Source of the DNA: DASUXY01 sp035301985
Lineage (GTDB): Bacteria > Bacillota > Bacilli > Bacillales > Amphibacillaceae
Direction: 5' to 3'
DNA length: 61,020 bases
Assembly (NCBI GenBank): GCA_035301985.1
Contig: DATGTE010000014.1
Coordinates: 1 to 61,020, forward strand
Shown here piece after piece: positions 28,341-37,092 of this stretch. Position 1 is the stretch's first letter. Every line of letters begins with the position of its first letter. A program made the position numbers and the translations under genes. The notes under the pieces are model-generated. The model searched no databases, had not been told where the DNA came from, and saw only the letters and a program-made list of their open reading frames with translations.

Positions 28341-29303
28341 ATGTTTGCATATACATTACGTAGAATTGTATCGATGATTCCGATATTAATCCTTATCTCC
28401 GTAGTCGTATTTTCCCTGGCAAAGCTCATGCCAGGGGACCCTTTTTCAGGAGAAATTGACCCGAATAATACAAATGTCGAGTATATCGAAGAAATGAGAG
28501 AAAAGCTGGGGTATTATGACCCGCTCCATGTGCAATATACACGGTGGGTAAAAAATTTCGTCCAAGGAGATTTAGGAAAGTCAACGACGTATAAAAAACC
28601 GGTCATCGATGTTATTAAAGAGCGATTACCGAATACCCTTTTTTTAGGCATTTCTGCCCTCATGTTAACGTATATCATCGCCTTTATATTAGGCATGTAT
28701 TCGGGAAGAAACCCGTACACGGTTGGAGATCACCTCATTGCTACCTTTAACTATACAGGAATTTCTATTCCACAATACATCATTGCAATCGTGGCCATTT
28801 ATTTCTTTGCCTTTAAGCTCGGATGGCTACCATCGAATGGTTCAGTAACTCCGGGGCTGGAAAAAGGAACATTTGAATTTTGGAGTAGTCGAATCTATCA
28901 TGTCATTTTACCTGCCCTCACACTAGGATTGCTTTCAACCGCATCATACACGCAGTTTTTAAGAAATGATATCGTGCAAAATAGTCAAAAAGATTATGTG
29001 CGTAGTGCTCGAGCAAGGGGTACGAAAGAGTCGACCATTTATAATAAACATATTTTAAGAAATTCCATCATTCCACTCGTCACATTTTTTGGATTCGACC
29101 TAGCGACATTAGTTGGTGGAGCCATTATAACGGAAACAATCTTCACGTACCCCGGAATCGGCATGCTGTTTATAGATTCGGTAACGACGAGAGATTATCC
29201 AGTCGTCATGACGTTAACGATGTTGTTTTCACTGTTAACGCTATTAGGAAATCTTGTTTCCGATTTACTTTATGGTGTTGTTGATCCGAGGATTCGTTAT
29301 TAA
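28341..29303 (+). CDS. appB: Oligopeptide ABC transporter permease AppB
   Basis: OppB-type permease of about 320 residues with six TM segments. YTLRRIVSMIPILILISVVV and KLMPGDPF mark the N-terminus; the EAA loop is DYVRSARARGTKEST. AAGGAG (28327-28332) favours ATG 28341 over ATG 28335, which lies 2 nt from it. Located between the binding protein and AppC. Confidence 0.9.
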   Translation: MFAYTLRRIVSMIPILILISVVVFSLAKLMPGDPFSGEIDPNNTNVEYIEEMREKLGYYDPLHVQYTRWVKNFVQGDLGKSTTYKKPVIDVIKERLPNTLFLGISALMLTYIIAFILGMYSGRNPYTVGDHLIATFNYTGISIPQYIIAIVAIYFFAFKLGWLPSNGSVTPGLEKGTFEFWSSRIYHVILPALTLGLLSTASYTQFLRNDIVQNSQKDYVRSARARGTKESTIYNKHILRNSIIPLVTFFGFDLATLVGGAIITETIFTYPGIGMLFIDSVTTRDYPVVMTLTMLFSLLTLLGNLVSDLLYGVVDPRIRY

Positions 29304-29321
29304 GGAGGGGGGCTCGTCATT

Positions 29322-30233
29322 ATGGAACAAACAAAAGATTCTTCTGCAATCCGTGTGCATACGGGAAAATTTGATTCCACGTGGACCATTGCTCGTAAAA
29401 AGTTCATGAAAAGAAAGTTGGCCATGATCAGTTTAATTTTCCTTATTTTAATAACGGTCTTATCTTTTTCAGCACCATTGGTTACTTCAATAGATTACGA
29501 ACGCATTAATATGTCAGAAACGAATCAACCCCCTTCAAATGAGTATTGGTTAGGAACAGATCGAAATGGAAGAGATATTTTTACGAGAACCCTTTATGGG
29601 GGAAGGGTTTCTTTGACGATCGGCTTTTTATCAACATTTTTTGTAACGCTCATCGGCTCCATCATCGGATCTGTTTCTGGATATTTTGGTGGCTGGATCG
29701 ATAACCTACTCATGCGTTTAACAGATTTTATATTGACGATTCCGTTCATGGTCTTCGTCATCGTGTTAAATGCGATTATGATTGGTTATGATAAGGTAAC
29801 CGGGATGTGGAGTTTAATCATTGTGTTCAGCTTGATTGGTTGGGGTGGAGTCGCACGGATTGTTCGCAGTAAAATTTTAGCAGAAAAAGAAAATGAGTAC
29901 GTATTAGCAGCGACTTCCATCGGTTGCAAACCAATCAAGGTAATCGGCAAACATTTATTTCCGAACGTTATGACGACGGTCATCGTGCAAGCAACCCTCT
30001 TACTCGCTACCTATATCGTTGCCGAAGCAGGATTAAGTTTTATCGGTGTTGGTGTCCCTCCGGAAATCCCTAGTTGGGGAAATATGTTAATGGAAGCGAG
30101 ACAAACCGATGTCCTCCAAAATAAGTTATGGATTTGGGTTCCACCAGCAGTTTGTATCACGTTAACGATTCTATCGATTAACTTCGTTGGCGAAGGTTTA
30201 AAAGATGCCTTTGATCCGAAAACAACTAAATAA
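29322..30233 (+). CDS. appC: Oligopeptide ABC transporter permease AppC
   Basis: OppC-type permease of 303 residues. The segment YWLGTDRNGRDIFTRTLYGG after TM1 and the EAA loop EYVLAATSIGCKPIKVI are typical, and the C-terminus ends FVGEGLKDAFDPK. ATG 29322 follows AAGGAGGGGGG. Last gene of the operon; a terminator follows 38 nt later. Confidence 0.9.
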   Translation: MEQTKDSSAIRVHTGKFDSTWTIARKKFMKRKLAMISLIFLILITVLSFSAPLVTSIDYERINMSETNQPPSNEYWLGTDRNGRDIFTRTLYGGRVSLTIGFLSTFFVTLIGSIIGSVSGYFGGWIDNLLMRLTDFILTIPFMVFVIVLNAIMIGYDKVTGMWSLIIVFSLIGWGGVARIVRSKILAEKENEYVLAATSIGCKPIKVIGKHLFPNVMTTVIVQATLLLATYIVAEAGLSFIGVGVPPEIPSWGNMLMEARQTDVLQNKLWIWVPPAVCITLTILSINFVGEGLKDAFDPKTTK

Positions 30234-30266
30234 CAGACGACAATTCGATAAGGAGCAGTGTAATCG

Positions 30267-30297
30267 AAAAAAAAGGGTGACTTGAGCACCCTTTTTG
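30267..30297 (+). terminator. Terminator of the app operon
   Basis: AAAAGGGTG (30271-30279) pairs with CACCCTTTT (30287-30295), 7-nt loop, then T and G. Confidence 0.85.
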
Positions 30298-30380
30298 TAT
30301 GTGTATGTTTAGAAAATTCTTTCCTCTTTGGTCACAAACCATGACTAAATATACTGAAAATAGGCAAAGATAACGAATAA

Positions 30381-30484
30381 TGTAACCTGATCACCCTTTT
30401 GTAATGAAAAAATAATAATTGTAATATTTGAAGGGCTTTCAGTTAATTCTTGTAATAGACTTTTAAGGGTCCTGTAACTGTAAT
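30381..30484 (+). promoter_or_regulatory. Array of six TGTAAC/T hexamers upstream of the LysM-3D gene
   Basis: TGTAAC or TGTAAT begins at 30381, 30400, 30420, 30451, 30473 and 30479, all on the plus strand, with most spacings near 20-31 bp (two or three helical turns). WalR binds TGTWAH-N5-TGTWAH and controls yocH in B. subtilis. The hexamers fit but no pair here has the N5 spacing, so WalR control is only suggested. Confidence 0.35.
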
Positions 30485-30539
30485 AGTGATTTTATTGTGG
30501 TAGTATTGGCATTGTCAGAATTTCAAGGAGGGAATTTTA

Positions 30540-31388
30540 ATGAGAAAAATGGTAGCTGCAATTGCTACAGGAGTTATGATTACTGGGGCTGCGGCAACAA
30601 GCGCATCAGCAGAATCATACGAAGTGAAAAAAGGAGAAAACCTCTGGGAAATTGCAAATCAATACAACACGACGGTCGATCATCTAATGGATGTTAACAA
30701 TTTAAACGACGCAACCATTCAACCAAATCAGAAACTAGTCATTAACAACAAAAGTGAAGATAAAGATACAGAACCATATATAGTAGAAAAAGGTGACACA
30801 CTGTTTGGAATTGGAAAAGAATTCAATGTATCTGTCCAAGACTTAAAACAGTGGAACAACTTAAACTCAGATATGATTTTCGTCGGGCAATCTCTTGAAA
30901 CAACAGCAACAAATACGTCAAACAATTCAACAAGCAAATCTCAAGAAAAACAAGCCCAATCCGAGCCCAAAGCTCAGGAAGATGAGAGTCGTCAAGAAAA
31001 ACAATCAACAGAGAAGAAGAATACATCTAAATCAAGTGAGTCCTCATCAGCTTCTAAACAAGAAACTAAAAGTAATGAATCAGCTGATGCACCCGAAGGA
31101 AAAACAATTTCCGTATCAGCCACTGCCTACACGGCTTCTTGTGATGGATGCACGGGAGTTACAGCAACAGGAGTAGATTTAAACAAAGACCCAGATGCGA
31201 AAGTAATTGCTGTTGATCCGAACGTTATTCCGTTAGGCACAAAAGTACACGTAGAAGGATATGGTTATGCGACAGCAGCAGATGTAGGAAGTGCGATTAA
31301 AGGTAATAAAATTGATGTTCACGTACCATCGAAAAACGAAGCCCGTAATTGGGGTGTACGTAAAGTAAATGTGACCGTAGTTGAATAG
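30540..31388 (+). CDS. yocH: LysM and 3D-domain cell-wall protein (YocH-like)
   Basis: Secreted wall-associated protein of 282 residues. The signal peptide ends near ASA (residue 24). Two LysM peptidoglycan-binding repeats follow (about residues 28-69 and 79-122, each with KKGENLWEI or EKGDTLFGI), then a low-complexity Ser/Lys/Glu linker, and a C-terminal 3D domain (about 185-282) whose conserved aspartates lie in IAVDPN, TAADVG and NKIDVHV. The 3D fold is shared with lytic transglycosylases, so a muralytic role is expected. ATG 30540 follows AAGGAGGG. Layout and length match B. subtilis YocH. Confidence 0.88.
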   Translation: MRKMVAAIATGVMITGAAATSASAESYEVKKGENLWEIANQYNTTVDHLMDVNNLNDATIQPNQKLVINNKSEDKDTEPYIVEKGDTLFGIGKEFNVSVQDLKQWNNLNSDMIFVGQSLETTATNTSNNSTSKSQEKQAQSEPKAQEDESRQEKQSTEKKNTSKSSESSSASKQETKSNESADAPEGKTISVSATAYTASCDGCTGVTATGVDLNKDPDAKVIAVDPNVIPLGTKVHVEGYGYATAADVGSAIKGNKIDVHVPSKNEARNWGVRKVNVTVVE

Positions 31389-31461
31389 ATTGCTAGATAT
31401 AGAGCAATTTCATGATAAGGAAAGAAGCTGGGATATAACTAGCTTCAAATCATAAACAAAG

Positions 31462-31499
31462 GATTGAGTCAGCAAATTGTGTTGACCCAATCCTTTTTT
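31462..31499 (+). terminator. Terminator of the LysM-3D gene, inside element A
   Basis: GGATTG and CAATCC with flanking A and T make a stem of about 9 bp with a long AT-rich loop, followed by TTTTTT. Confidence 0.6.
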
Positions 31500-31639
31500 G
31501 ATCTGTACGATTCAGTGTTTGTATCATGATTATCGTTATTACTTAAAAATCATTGAAATAACGATATGTTTACGGGAACGAAAGACTGTTGGCTCCTGCG
31601 ATCGAAGCACCTAATGTTAGATGTTTTTCAACAACCGAG

Positions 31640-31850
31640 TGTTTCAATTCATTACTATAATGAATATGAATTGTTTTGGAAGAAATGCCGTCAAGACCAT
31701 GTGTTTACTACGTAATTACCATAATTATTATTTAGCTCATGATAACTGACCCTTTCCTGTAGAAAAAGTTGAATATGTACTTCAAGTTCTGCAGCTGTAT
31801 GTTTATGATTAGAACACATAAAAATACTTCCTAAAGTAGTTTCATTATCA
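31640..31850 (-). pseudogene. Decayed transposase OrfA-like remnant (IS3-type?)
   Basis: Minus-strand reading around 31700-31815 gives HKHTAAELEVHIQLFLQ followed by ERVSYHELNNNYGN and VVNTWS then stop. The pattern (charged start, E-x-K/H helix, SYxEL turn, YG, W) resembles the HTH of IS3-family OrfA proteins. Stops on both sides and the absence of an OrfB make it a relic. It lies inside the insertion that splits element A, so it may be what is left of that insertion. No terminal inverted repeats are clear. Confidence 0.35.
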
Positions 31851-31931
31851 AGTGCAAGTGTCTACCTCTTTAGGGGGCGGTTCATCATCGGCTGAACTCC
31901 TTTTACTTATTTAGTGGGGTTTTGTCCTAGT

Positions 31932-32239
31932 TTTGTAGGATATCCACTTAAATCGAACTTGAAGATTGATGGATCTTTCGATAAAGTTAATCATGAACGA
32001 GTTTCCAATCGTCATCAATGATTTGATAACATATCGAACAACCGTGTAAAGTGGTAAAAATCTTATTGTAAGGGGTGATCGCCTGGAATAGGAATCAGCC
32101 TCATATAATTTATTTGCTGGATCTGCTACCGATTTATTTTCAATTATTCCTTTATTCATATTATAACGAATCAATTAGTTGGATCACGGATTGATGTTGA
32201 TTGATATCATGATCCATCCTATATAGGGGGGGCAGAAGT
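31932..32239. other. Non-coding gap before the WYL regulator
   Basis: About 300 AT-rich bases between the split repeat and the WYL gene. I see no convincing gene, repeat or terminator. A minus-strand open frame here has no ribosome binding site and no family resemblance. Confidence 0.4.
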
Positions 32240-33220
32240 TTGCTACGTGAAAATAATTATCGATTATTAACACTTAAACAAATCTTGTTTCAAGAAACAG
32301 ACGACAGTCACGGATTAGGCATAAAAGAATTGATTAAAAAACTACAAGATGTTTTTCCAGAGCGCTCATTTGACCATCGAACAATTAAGCACGACTTACA
32401 AACGTTGGATGACACTGGTTTCGAGGTTATCCAAAACAAAGGTAAATACGGAAAAATATTGTATAGCCATCAAGGACGGCTTTTTGAAACGTATCAGCTT
32501 CGTTTAATGATTGATGCCATTTTATCCGCGCGATTTATTACGACGAATGAGAAGAAAAACTTAATTGAAAAAATAAAACAATTGACGAGTAAACGGATTG
32601 CAAAGACATTCCCAGGACCGATTTTGTTTAGTCAATCGGCTAATATGGATTATGAGCTTGTCAAACTAAATATTGATCGTGTCCATCAAGCAATTTTTGA
32701 GAAAAAGGTGTTAACGTATCAGTACGGGAAATTCAATGTCGATAAACAATTCGTTTACAATCGTGATGGGGCATATTATCATGTGGAACCTTATGCTTTG
32801 ATTTGGCAAAATGATTTTTATTATTTAATCGGACATTTTCAAAAGACAAACGAGATGCGTCATTATCGCTTGGATCGAATCCGTAACATAAAGGTTAGTG
32901 AGGAATCATTTGTTCCTAAACCATTTCATTTACAAGAGTATGTAGACCATAGTTTTCACATGTTTGCAGGTGAAGACATTTGGATTAAAATCCGTTTTCA
33001 TAATGATTTAGTAAACGTTGTACTGGATCGGTTTGGCCATGAAGCCGATATCCAAAAAGCGGATGATGATTCTTTTATGTTGACGACGAAAGCAAAGCTG
33101 TCAGATGGGCTCGTCAATTGGATATTAACATGGGGTGGGAAGGCGAAGGTGTTATCTCCCGACTATTTAGTCGATAAAGTAAAAAATAAAGTGCAGCAGA
33201 TGGTTGATTTATATCGTTAA
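32240..33220 (+). CDS. WYL-domain transcriptional regulator (DeoR-type HTH)
   Basis: Regulator of 326 residues. An N-terminal winged HTH spans about residues 5-80 (SFDHRTIKHDLQTLDDTGFEV), and a WYL domain follows from about 140, with YQYGKF, YHVEPYALIWQNDFYYLIG and MRHYRLDRIRNIKV, then a WCX-like C-terminal extension. WYL domains sense nucleic acid or nucleotide ligands in several defence and DNA-repair regulators, but no such genes are adjacent here. TTG 32240 follows GGGGGGCAGAAG. It converges on ypmS. Target and ligand unknown. Confidence 0.88.
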   Translation: MLRENNYRLLTLKQILFQETDDSHGLGIKELIKKLQDVFPERSFDHRTIKHDLQTLDDTGFEVIQNKGKYGKILYSHQGRLFETYQLRLMIDAILSARFITTNEKKNLIEKIKQLTSKRIAKTFPGPILFSQSANMDYELVKLNIDRVHQAIFEKKVLTYQYGKFNVDKQFVYNRDGAYYHVEPYALIWQNDFYYLIGHFQKTNEMRHYRLDRIRNIKVSEESFVPKPFHLQEYVDHSFHMFAGEDIWIKIRFHNDLVNVVLDRFGHEADIQKADDDSFMLTTKAKLSDGLVNWILTWGGKAKVLSPDYLVDKVKNKVQQMVDLYR

Positions 33221-33292
33221 AAGATAGGCATGAACCAATTTGTCATGGATGGGGTGATATCCATCAGGTTCCATGATAAACTGCAGTCTATG

Positions 33293-33919
33293 TCAGTAAT
33301 CAACGTCAGTTGGAGGGTCAATGCCTAATGTTTCATAAGGGATGCGTATTTTAAAGGCGAGATGGTTGGTTTGTAAATCAATATGTTCAACGCTCACTTC
33401 AAAATTACTTTTAATATCCATATCGGTGACGGCTACATAAATTTCTTCCTCCTGCGGATTGACGATCACCCATTCAGGCATCGGTAAGTATTGTTCCATA
33501 TATTCCATAATTTTTTTATTTGGAAGCTCTAATAGTCCAATGGAAATGGATTTTTGTTTTAAAATAACATCTCCATTTTTTTGCACAATGGGTTCAAAGT
33601 GAACGGATAGGGGGACAGTGCTCGAAAAGACAGGTAATTCCCCGAGTAAATGGACATCATCCTCTAATGAAATGCTATAGTGATGATTCGTGTCCTCTAG
33701 AAGCTTATCCAAGTAGGCATTGACGAGGTCGTTCAAATTTTCCTTTGTCGTTCGAATCGTAAACTCAGAGCTGACATTTGCATGAGTAACCTCTTGCTTT
33801 GGAATTTCGACTTCTTCAACGGGCCAAAATAACAATGTCGCAATCGTTCCTATCACGACGATGTTCAATATAAGTAAAGTATAAAAGAGACGTCGCCAGT
33901 TTAAATTTTTGTTCCCCAT
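33293..33919 (-). CDS. ypmS: YpmS-family membrane-anchored protein (DUF2140)
   Basis: Protein of about 208 residues with one N-terminal membrane anchor (LFYTLLILNIVVIGTIATLLF) and an extracytoplasmic domain with FTIRTTKENLNDLVNAYL and PLSVHFEPIVQKNGDV, typical of YpmS. Function unknown, probably at the cell envelope. The frame opens at GTG 33928, overlapping the ypmR stop, but AAAGG lies 8 nt before ATG 33919. Pairing with ypmR matches B. subtilis. Confidence 0.85.
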   Translation of the reverse strand: MGNKNLNWRRLFYTLLILNIVVIGTIATLLFWPVEEVEIPKQEVTHANVSSEFTIRTTKENLNDLVNAYLDKLLEDTNHHYSISLEDDVHLLGELPVFSSTVPLSVHFEPIVQKNGDVILKQKSISIGLLELPNKKIMEYMEQYLPMPEWVIVNPQEEEIYVAVTDMDIKSNFEVSVEHIDLQTNHLAFKIRIPYETLGIDPPTDVDY

Positions 33920-33924
33920 ATGGC

Positions 33925-34800
33925 TCACCTTTCTTCATCGGTTAAATAGTCCAATACGCGTTGGGCAATCTGTTCATAGCCTTGGTCATTTGGGTGAAAG
34001 TTATCATCGGCGTAGAGCTCATCATCCGGGTTCGCAAATAAATCATCAGTAGGGATGTAGGTCACGCGTTCATATTGTTCTGTCACCTGTTCACTTGTAC
34101 GATTCCAATCATCTGCGATTGCTTCAAGTTCTTTAATGTTGGGAAAATACTTTGCAAATGGATTATAAAAGCCGATTAAGTAAATTTCAGCTTTCCCGTT
34201 TAAAGCTTTGATTTTATTAAAAAGTGATTGTAATCGTGATTCATATTTTGTACGTGCTTCGGTAAATTGCTCGTATGTTAAGTTCGTAATATTTTCTTTC
34301 ACAACTTGCATAATATCATTCGCACCAATCGTAATTAAAATGATATCGGCTTCGCGAATGGAAGCTTGTATTTCGGTAGAATCAAGTCTGTCGATTAATT
34401 GGTCGGTACGGTCTCCTCTCTTTCCATAATTTTCAAAGTGGGCAAGTTGATCTTCTTTATTGATCGTTCGTTCTAAAATTCCTACATAGCCTCCCTTCTT
34501 TTGTGAGTCACCAACTCCTTGTGTTAATGAATCGCCGATTGCTACGATATTCGTTTCTTTATGTGCGAAAAAGCTGATTGTAGATTGAATCGCTTCTGTT
34601 AGAGCGGATATGAATTTCTGGTCCTCTGATTCGCTATCATCCTGCTCCCCGTCTGGGTGCAGATCTTCTTGCTCCTTCTCAGTCGTTTGCTCTGAGTCAA
34701 TCGTTAATCGCTGGGGGTTTTGTAGACCTTTCACAATGATGAATAAAGCGATTGCCAGAAGTAGACTTATACAGACGATTAAGAGCGTTTTTTTATTCAT
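33925..34800 (-). CDS. ypmR: YpmR-like SGNH/GDSL-family lipase/esterase
   Basis: SGNH hydrolase of about 291 residues with an N-terminal membrane anchor or signal (TLLIVCISLLLAIALFIIV) and an acidic linker, so it acts outside the membrane. Catalytic blocks are IGDSLTQG (Ser), a Gly in YGKRGDRT, GANDIM (Asn) and the DDNFHPN Asp-His pair near the C-terminus. The substrate may be a lipid or cell-wall ester. ATG 34800 is favoured over GTG 34809. It is followed immediately by ypmS in one operon. Confidence 0.88.
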   Translation of the reverse strand: MNKKTLLIVCISLLLAIALFIIVKGLQNPQRLTIDSEQTTEKEQEDLHPDGEQDDSESEDQKFISALTEAIQSTISFFAHKETNIVAIGDSLTQGVGDSQKKGGYVGILERTINKEDQLAHFENYGKRGDRTDQLIDRLDSTEIQASIREADIILITIGANDIMQVVKENITNLTYEQFTEARTKYESRLQSLFNKIKALNGKAEIYLIGFYNPFAKYFPNIKELEAIADDWNRTSEQVTEQYERVTYIPTDDLFANPDDELYADDNFHPNDQGYEQIAQRVLDYLTDEER

Positions 34801-34965
34801 GTTCACCACACCTATGTTGGAAAGTTTATTTCTATATATATGGTCGTATCCCTGTCCATTATATACTATCCTCTTTATATGTTTACCCTTCCCAGTTATT
34901 TTTAAAAAGGAGAACTGAATGATTTTTGATAGGGTGCTTATGATGGATAGGTCTAGGTTGTTTTC

Positions 34966-35002
34966 GTAAAAAAAGAAGCGAACATGTTACGTGTTCGCTT
35001 CT
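34966..35002 (-). terminator. Terminator of the metY-like gene
   Basis: Minus strand: perfect 11-bp stem AGAAGCGAACA / TGTTCGCTTCT (35002-34974) followed by seven T. Confidence 0.85.
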
Positions 35003-35097
35003 TGCGATTTTATTTAATAAATAAAAGGGGATACGGCATTTATACCATTTATAAAATGCTTTGACGCGACCATTTCATCTACTTAGCCGACATCACC

Positions 35098-36855
35098 TTA
35101 CACTTGTATGGGTGTTGTCGTTGAGGTAGTGCCTCTTGCTCGTAGTGCTTCTTCATAGAGAGAACGTCCAGTAATGACTGTTAGGTTTGCATTTTGTGCA
35201 CGTTTAAGGGCTTCATCAGCAGTTTGTGGTTTCTCAATCCATAAAATTTTCTCGCCAGTCTCGATCAATTGATCGACAAATTGCGTTGAAAGAGTTTCGT
35301 TATGAACGAGAACAACATCGACTTCTCCAGGAAAATCCGCTACGGTTGGATATGTCTGTTCATCGACAAGTGTTTCCTCGGTAGGATGAATAGGTATGAT
35401 TTGGTAGCCAAGGGATTGAAGTCCTTTGACTTGTTCATGAAATGCATTGTGATCTTCATGCAAGTTAATGACAGCAATTACTTTTTTCCGAATATCTCCA
35501 TTTTCACGACTGAATGGTGAATGAAGTAGCCATTTGACAGCCTCTTCGGCAGTTGGTTGGATTGTTGGCTCTTCGTCCGTTGCTTTCGCTATCGCTTGGT
35601 CAAGGTCTTTTAACACATCATCAACGGTTTCAATTCCAATAGATAAGCGAATGAGTTCTTCAGCAACACCGCTTTTCTTTAGGTCTTCAGTGCTTAACTG
35701 TTGATGTGTCGTTGATGCAGGATGAATAATGAGTGACTTTGCATCACCTACATTAGCAAGGTGTGACCAAAGTTTTACGTTATCGATTACTTTTCTGCCC
35801 GCTTCTCGGCCACCGCGAATACCAAAGGTGATGATGGAACCGAATCCATGCGTGAAATATTTTTTACCAAGTTCATGTGAAGGATGGTCTTCTAGCCCAG
35901 GATAATTGACCCAGTCTACAGCAGGGTGTTGTTGTAAAAATGCAGCTACTTTTTGAGCATTATCATTATGACGTTCAATGCGTAAGTGTAATGTTTCCAA
36001 CCCTTGTAATAGTAAAAATGCACTATGTGGACTCAAGGACGCTCCAATATCTCGGAGGAGTTGGACACGTAATTTCGTTGCAAAGGCGACGGGTCCGAGG
36101 TCGGCATAGCGCAGACCATGATAACTTTCGTCTGGTTCTGTAAACCCGGGAAAACGATCATGGTTCCAATCAAATCGTCCCCCATCGACGACGACTCCTC
36201 CAATCGTCGTCCCATGTCCACCGATCCATTTCGTGGCTGAATGTACAACGACATCGGCACCCCACTTAATCGGTTGAAACATATACGGGCTAAACGTATT
36301 GTCGATGATTAAAGGGATATGGTGCTGATGGGCAATTTGAGCTACTGCTTCGACGTCAAATACATGTAAGCTAGGGTTCGTAATGCTTTCAGCAAAAATA
36401 GCTTTCGTTTTCGGTGTAATTGCCTTAGCAAAGTTTTCGGGGTCTGTCCCATCAACAAATTGCACTTGAATGCCGTATCGTGGCAAAGTATGGATGAATA
36501 AGTTATATGTACCGCCATATAAATTACTATCGGCAATAATCTCATCACCTGCATTCGCCACATTTAAGATCGCGAAGGTAATGGCTGCCATTCCCGATGC
36601 AGTTGCTACAGCGGCAGTTCCGTCTTCTAATAAAGCGACACGTTTTTCAAATGTATCAACGGTCGGGTTCATAATTCGTGAGTAAATATTACCTGGTTCT
36701 TTCAGTCCGAATAGATTTTGTGCATGTTCCGTATCTTTAAATACATAGGATGTCGTCTGATAAATTGGCACAGCACGTGATCCTGTAGTTGGATCAGGCT
36801 CTTGACCTCCATGAAGCAATACGGTTTCTTGTTTGGGAAATTGAAAATTTGACAT
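35098..36855 (-). CDS. metY: O-acetylhomoserine sulfhydrylase (MetY) fused to a C-terminal CoA-binding domain
   Basis: PLP enzyme of the Cys/Met-metabolism family that makes homocysteine from O-acetylhomoserine and sulfide. In the first 425 residues YSRIMNP (58-64), ASGMAA, IIDNTFSP with D185 and the PLP lysine K209 in SATKWIGGHG are all in place. Family members end near 430. Here a linker (about 428-455) and an extra domain (about 457-575) follow, with VIAVINLHED, LGYQIIPIHP, TYPTVADFPGEVDVVLV and KILWIE, the pattern of the YccU-like CoA_binding Rossmann fold. ATG 36855 follows AAAGGAGG. A SAM-I riboswitch precedes it, so it is shut off when methionine/SAM is plentiful. Confidence 0.93.
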   Translation of the reverse strand: MSNFQFPKQETVLLHGGQEPDPTTGSRAVPIYQTTSYVFKDTEHAQNLFGLKEPGNIYSRIMNPTVDTFEKRVALLEDGTAAVATASGMAAITFAILNVANAGDEIIADSNLYGGTYNLFIHTLPRYGIQVQFVDGTDPENFAKAITPKTKAIFAESITNPSLHVFDVEAVAQIAHQHHIPLIIDNTFSPYMFQPIKWGADVVVHSATKWIGGHGTTIGGVVVDGGRFDWNHDRFPGFTEPDESYHGLRYADLGPVAFATKLRVQLLRDIGASLSPHSAFLLLQGLETLHLRIERHNDNAQKVAAFLQQHPAVDWVNYPGLEDHPSHELGKKYFTHGFGSIITFGIRGGREAGRKVIDNVKLWSHLANVGDAKSLIIHPASTTHQQLSTEDLKKSGVAEELIRLSIGIETVDDVLKDLDQAIAKATDEEPTIQPTAEEAVKWLLHSPFSRENGDIRKKVIAVINLHEDHNAFHEQVKGLQSLGYQIIPIHPTEETLVDEQTYPTVADFPGEVDVVLVHNETLSTQFVDQLIETGEKILWIEKPQTADEALKRAQNANLTVITGRSLYEEALRARGTTSTTTPIQV

Positions 36856-36889
36856 TGTAAATTCCTCCTTTAATGAACGAGCGGAAAAG

Positions 36890-36925
36890 GGAATTAGAAA
36901 ACCCTCTTCTTGATAAGAAGAGGGT
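36890..36925 (-). terminator. Riboswitch expression-platform terminator
   Basis: Minus strand: ACCCTCTTCTT (36925-36915) pairs with AAGAAGAGGGT (36911-36901), followed by TTTCT. Its 5' arm can instead pair with the GATAAGAGG at the 3' side of the riboswitch P1, giving the antiterminator. Confidence 0.88.
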
Positions 36926-36943
36926 GTCGATTCGAGCGTCCTC

Positions 36944-37067
36944 CTCTTATCTTCCAGATCCAGTGTAGATCTGTAGGATGTAGCACCTTTAAAAGCATGT
37001 AATGTTTGTTTGCTTTTCGGTTGCTGGGCTTCATCGGGCCTAATCCCTCCGCCGCTCGTGATAAGAG
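36944..37067 (-). promoter_or_regulatory. SAM-I riboswitch (S box)
   Basis: Read on the minus strand the element begins CTCTTATCACGAGCGGCGGA, continues with GGGATTAGGCCCGATGAAGCC, CAGCAACC, AAAGGTGCTACATCC and closes P1 with GATAAGAG. These are the conserved S-box core segments in order. SAM binding should favour the following terminator and reduce metY expression. Confidence 0.96.
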
Positions 37068-37092
37068 ATGCAATTTTTTGAAGTTAATGAGT

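Larger units (their letters stand above)
31427..31931. repeat. Dispersed inverted-repeat element A, split by a 407-bp insertion
   Basis: The left part 31427-31497 and the right part 31905-31931 together make 98 bp that align with intact element B at 42595-42693 (99 bp). Ends are GCTGGGATATAAC and TTTTGTCCTAGT, imperfect inverted repeats. The interior holds AAAGGATTG / CAATCCTTT followed by T, which would terminate the yocH-like gene. The break lies at TCCTTTT, present on both sides (31491-31497 and 31898-31904), like a target duplication. Confidence 0.6.

Noticed and set aside
31911..32174. An 87-codon minus-strand frame in the yocH-WYL gap.
   Set aside because: No ribosome binding site, no recognisable family and it runs into the split repeat element.
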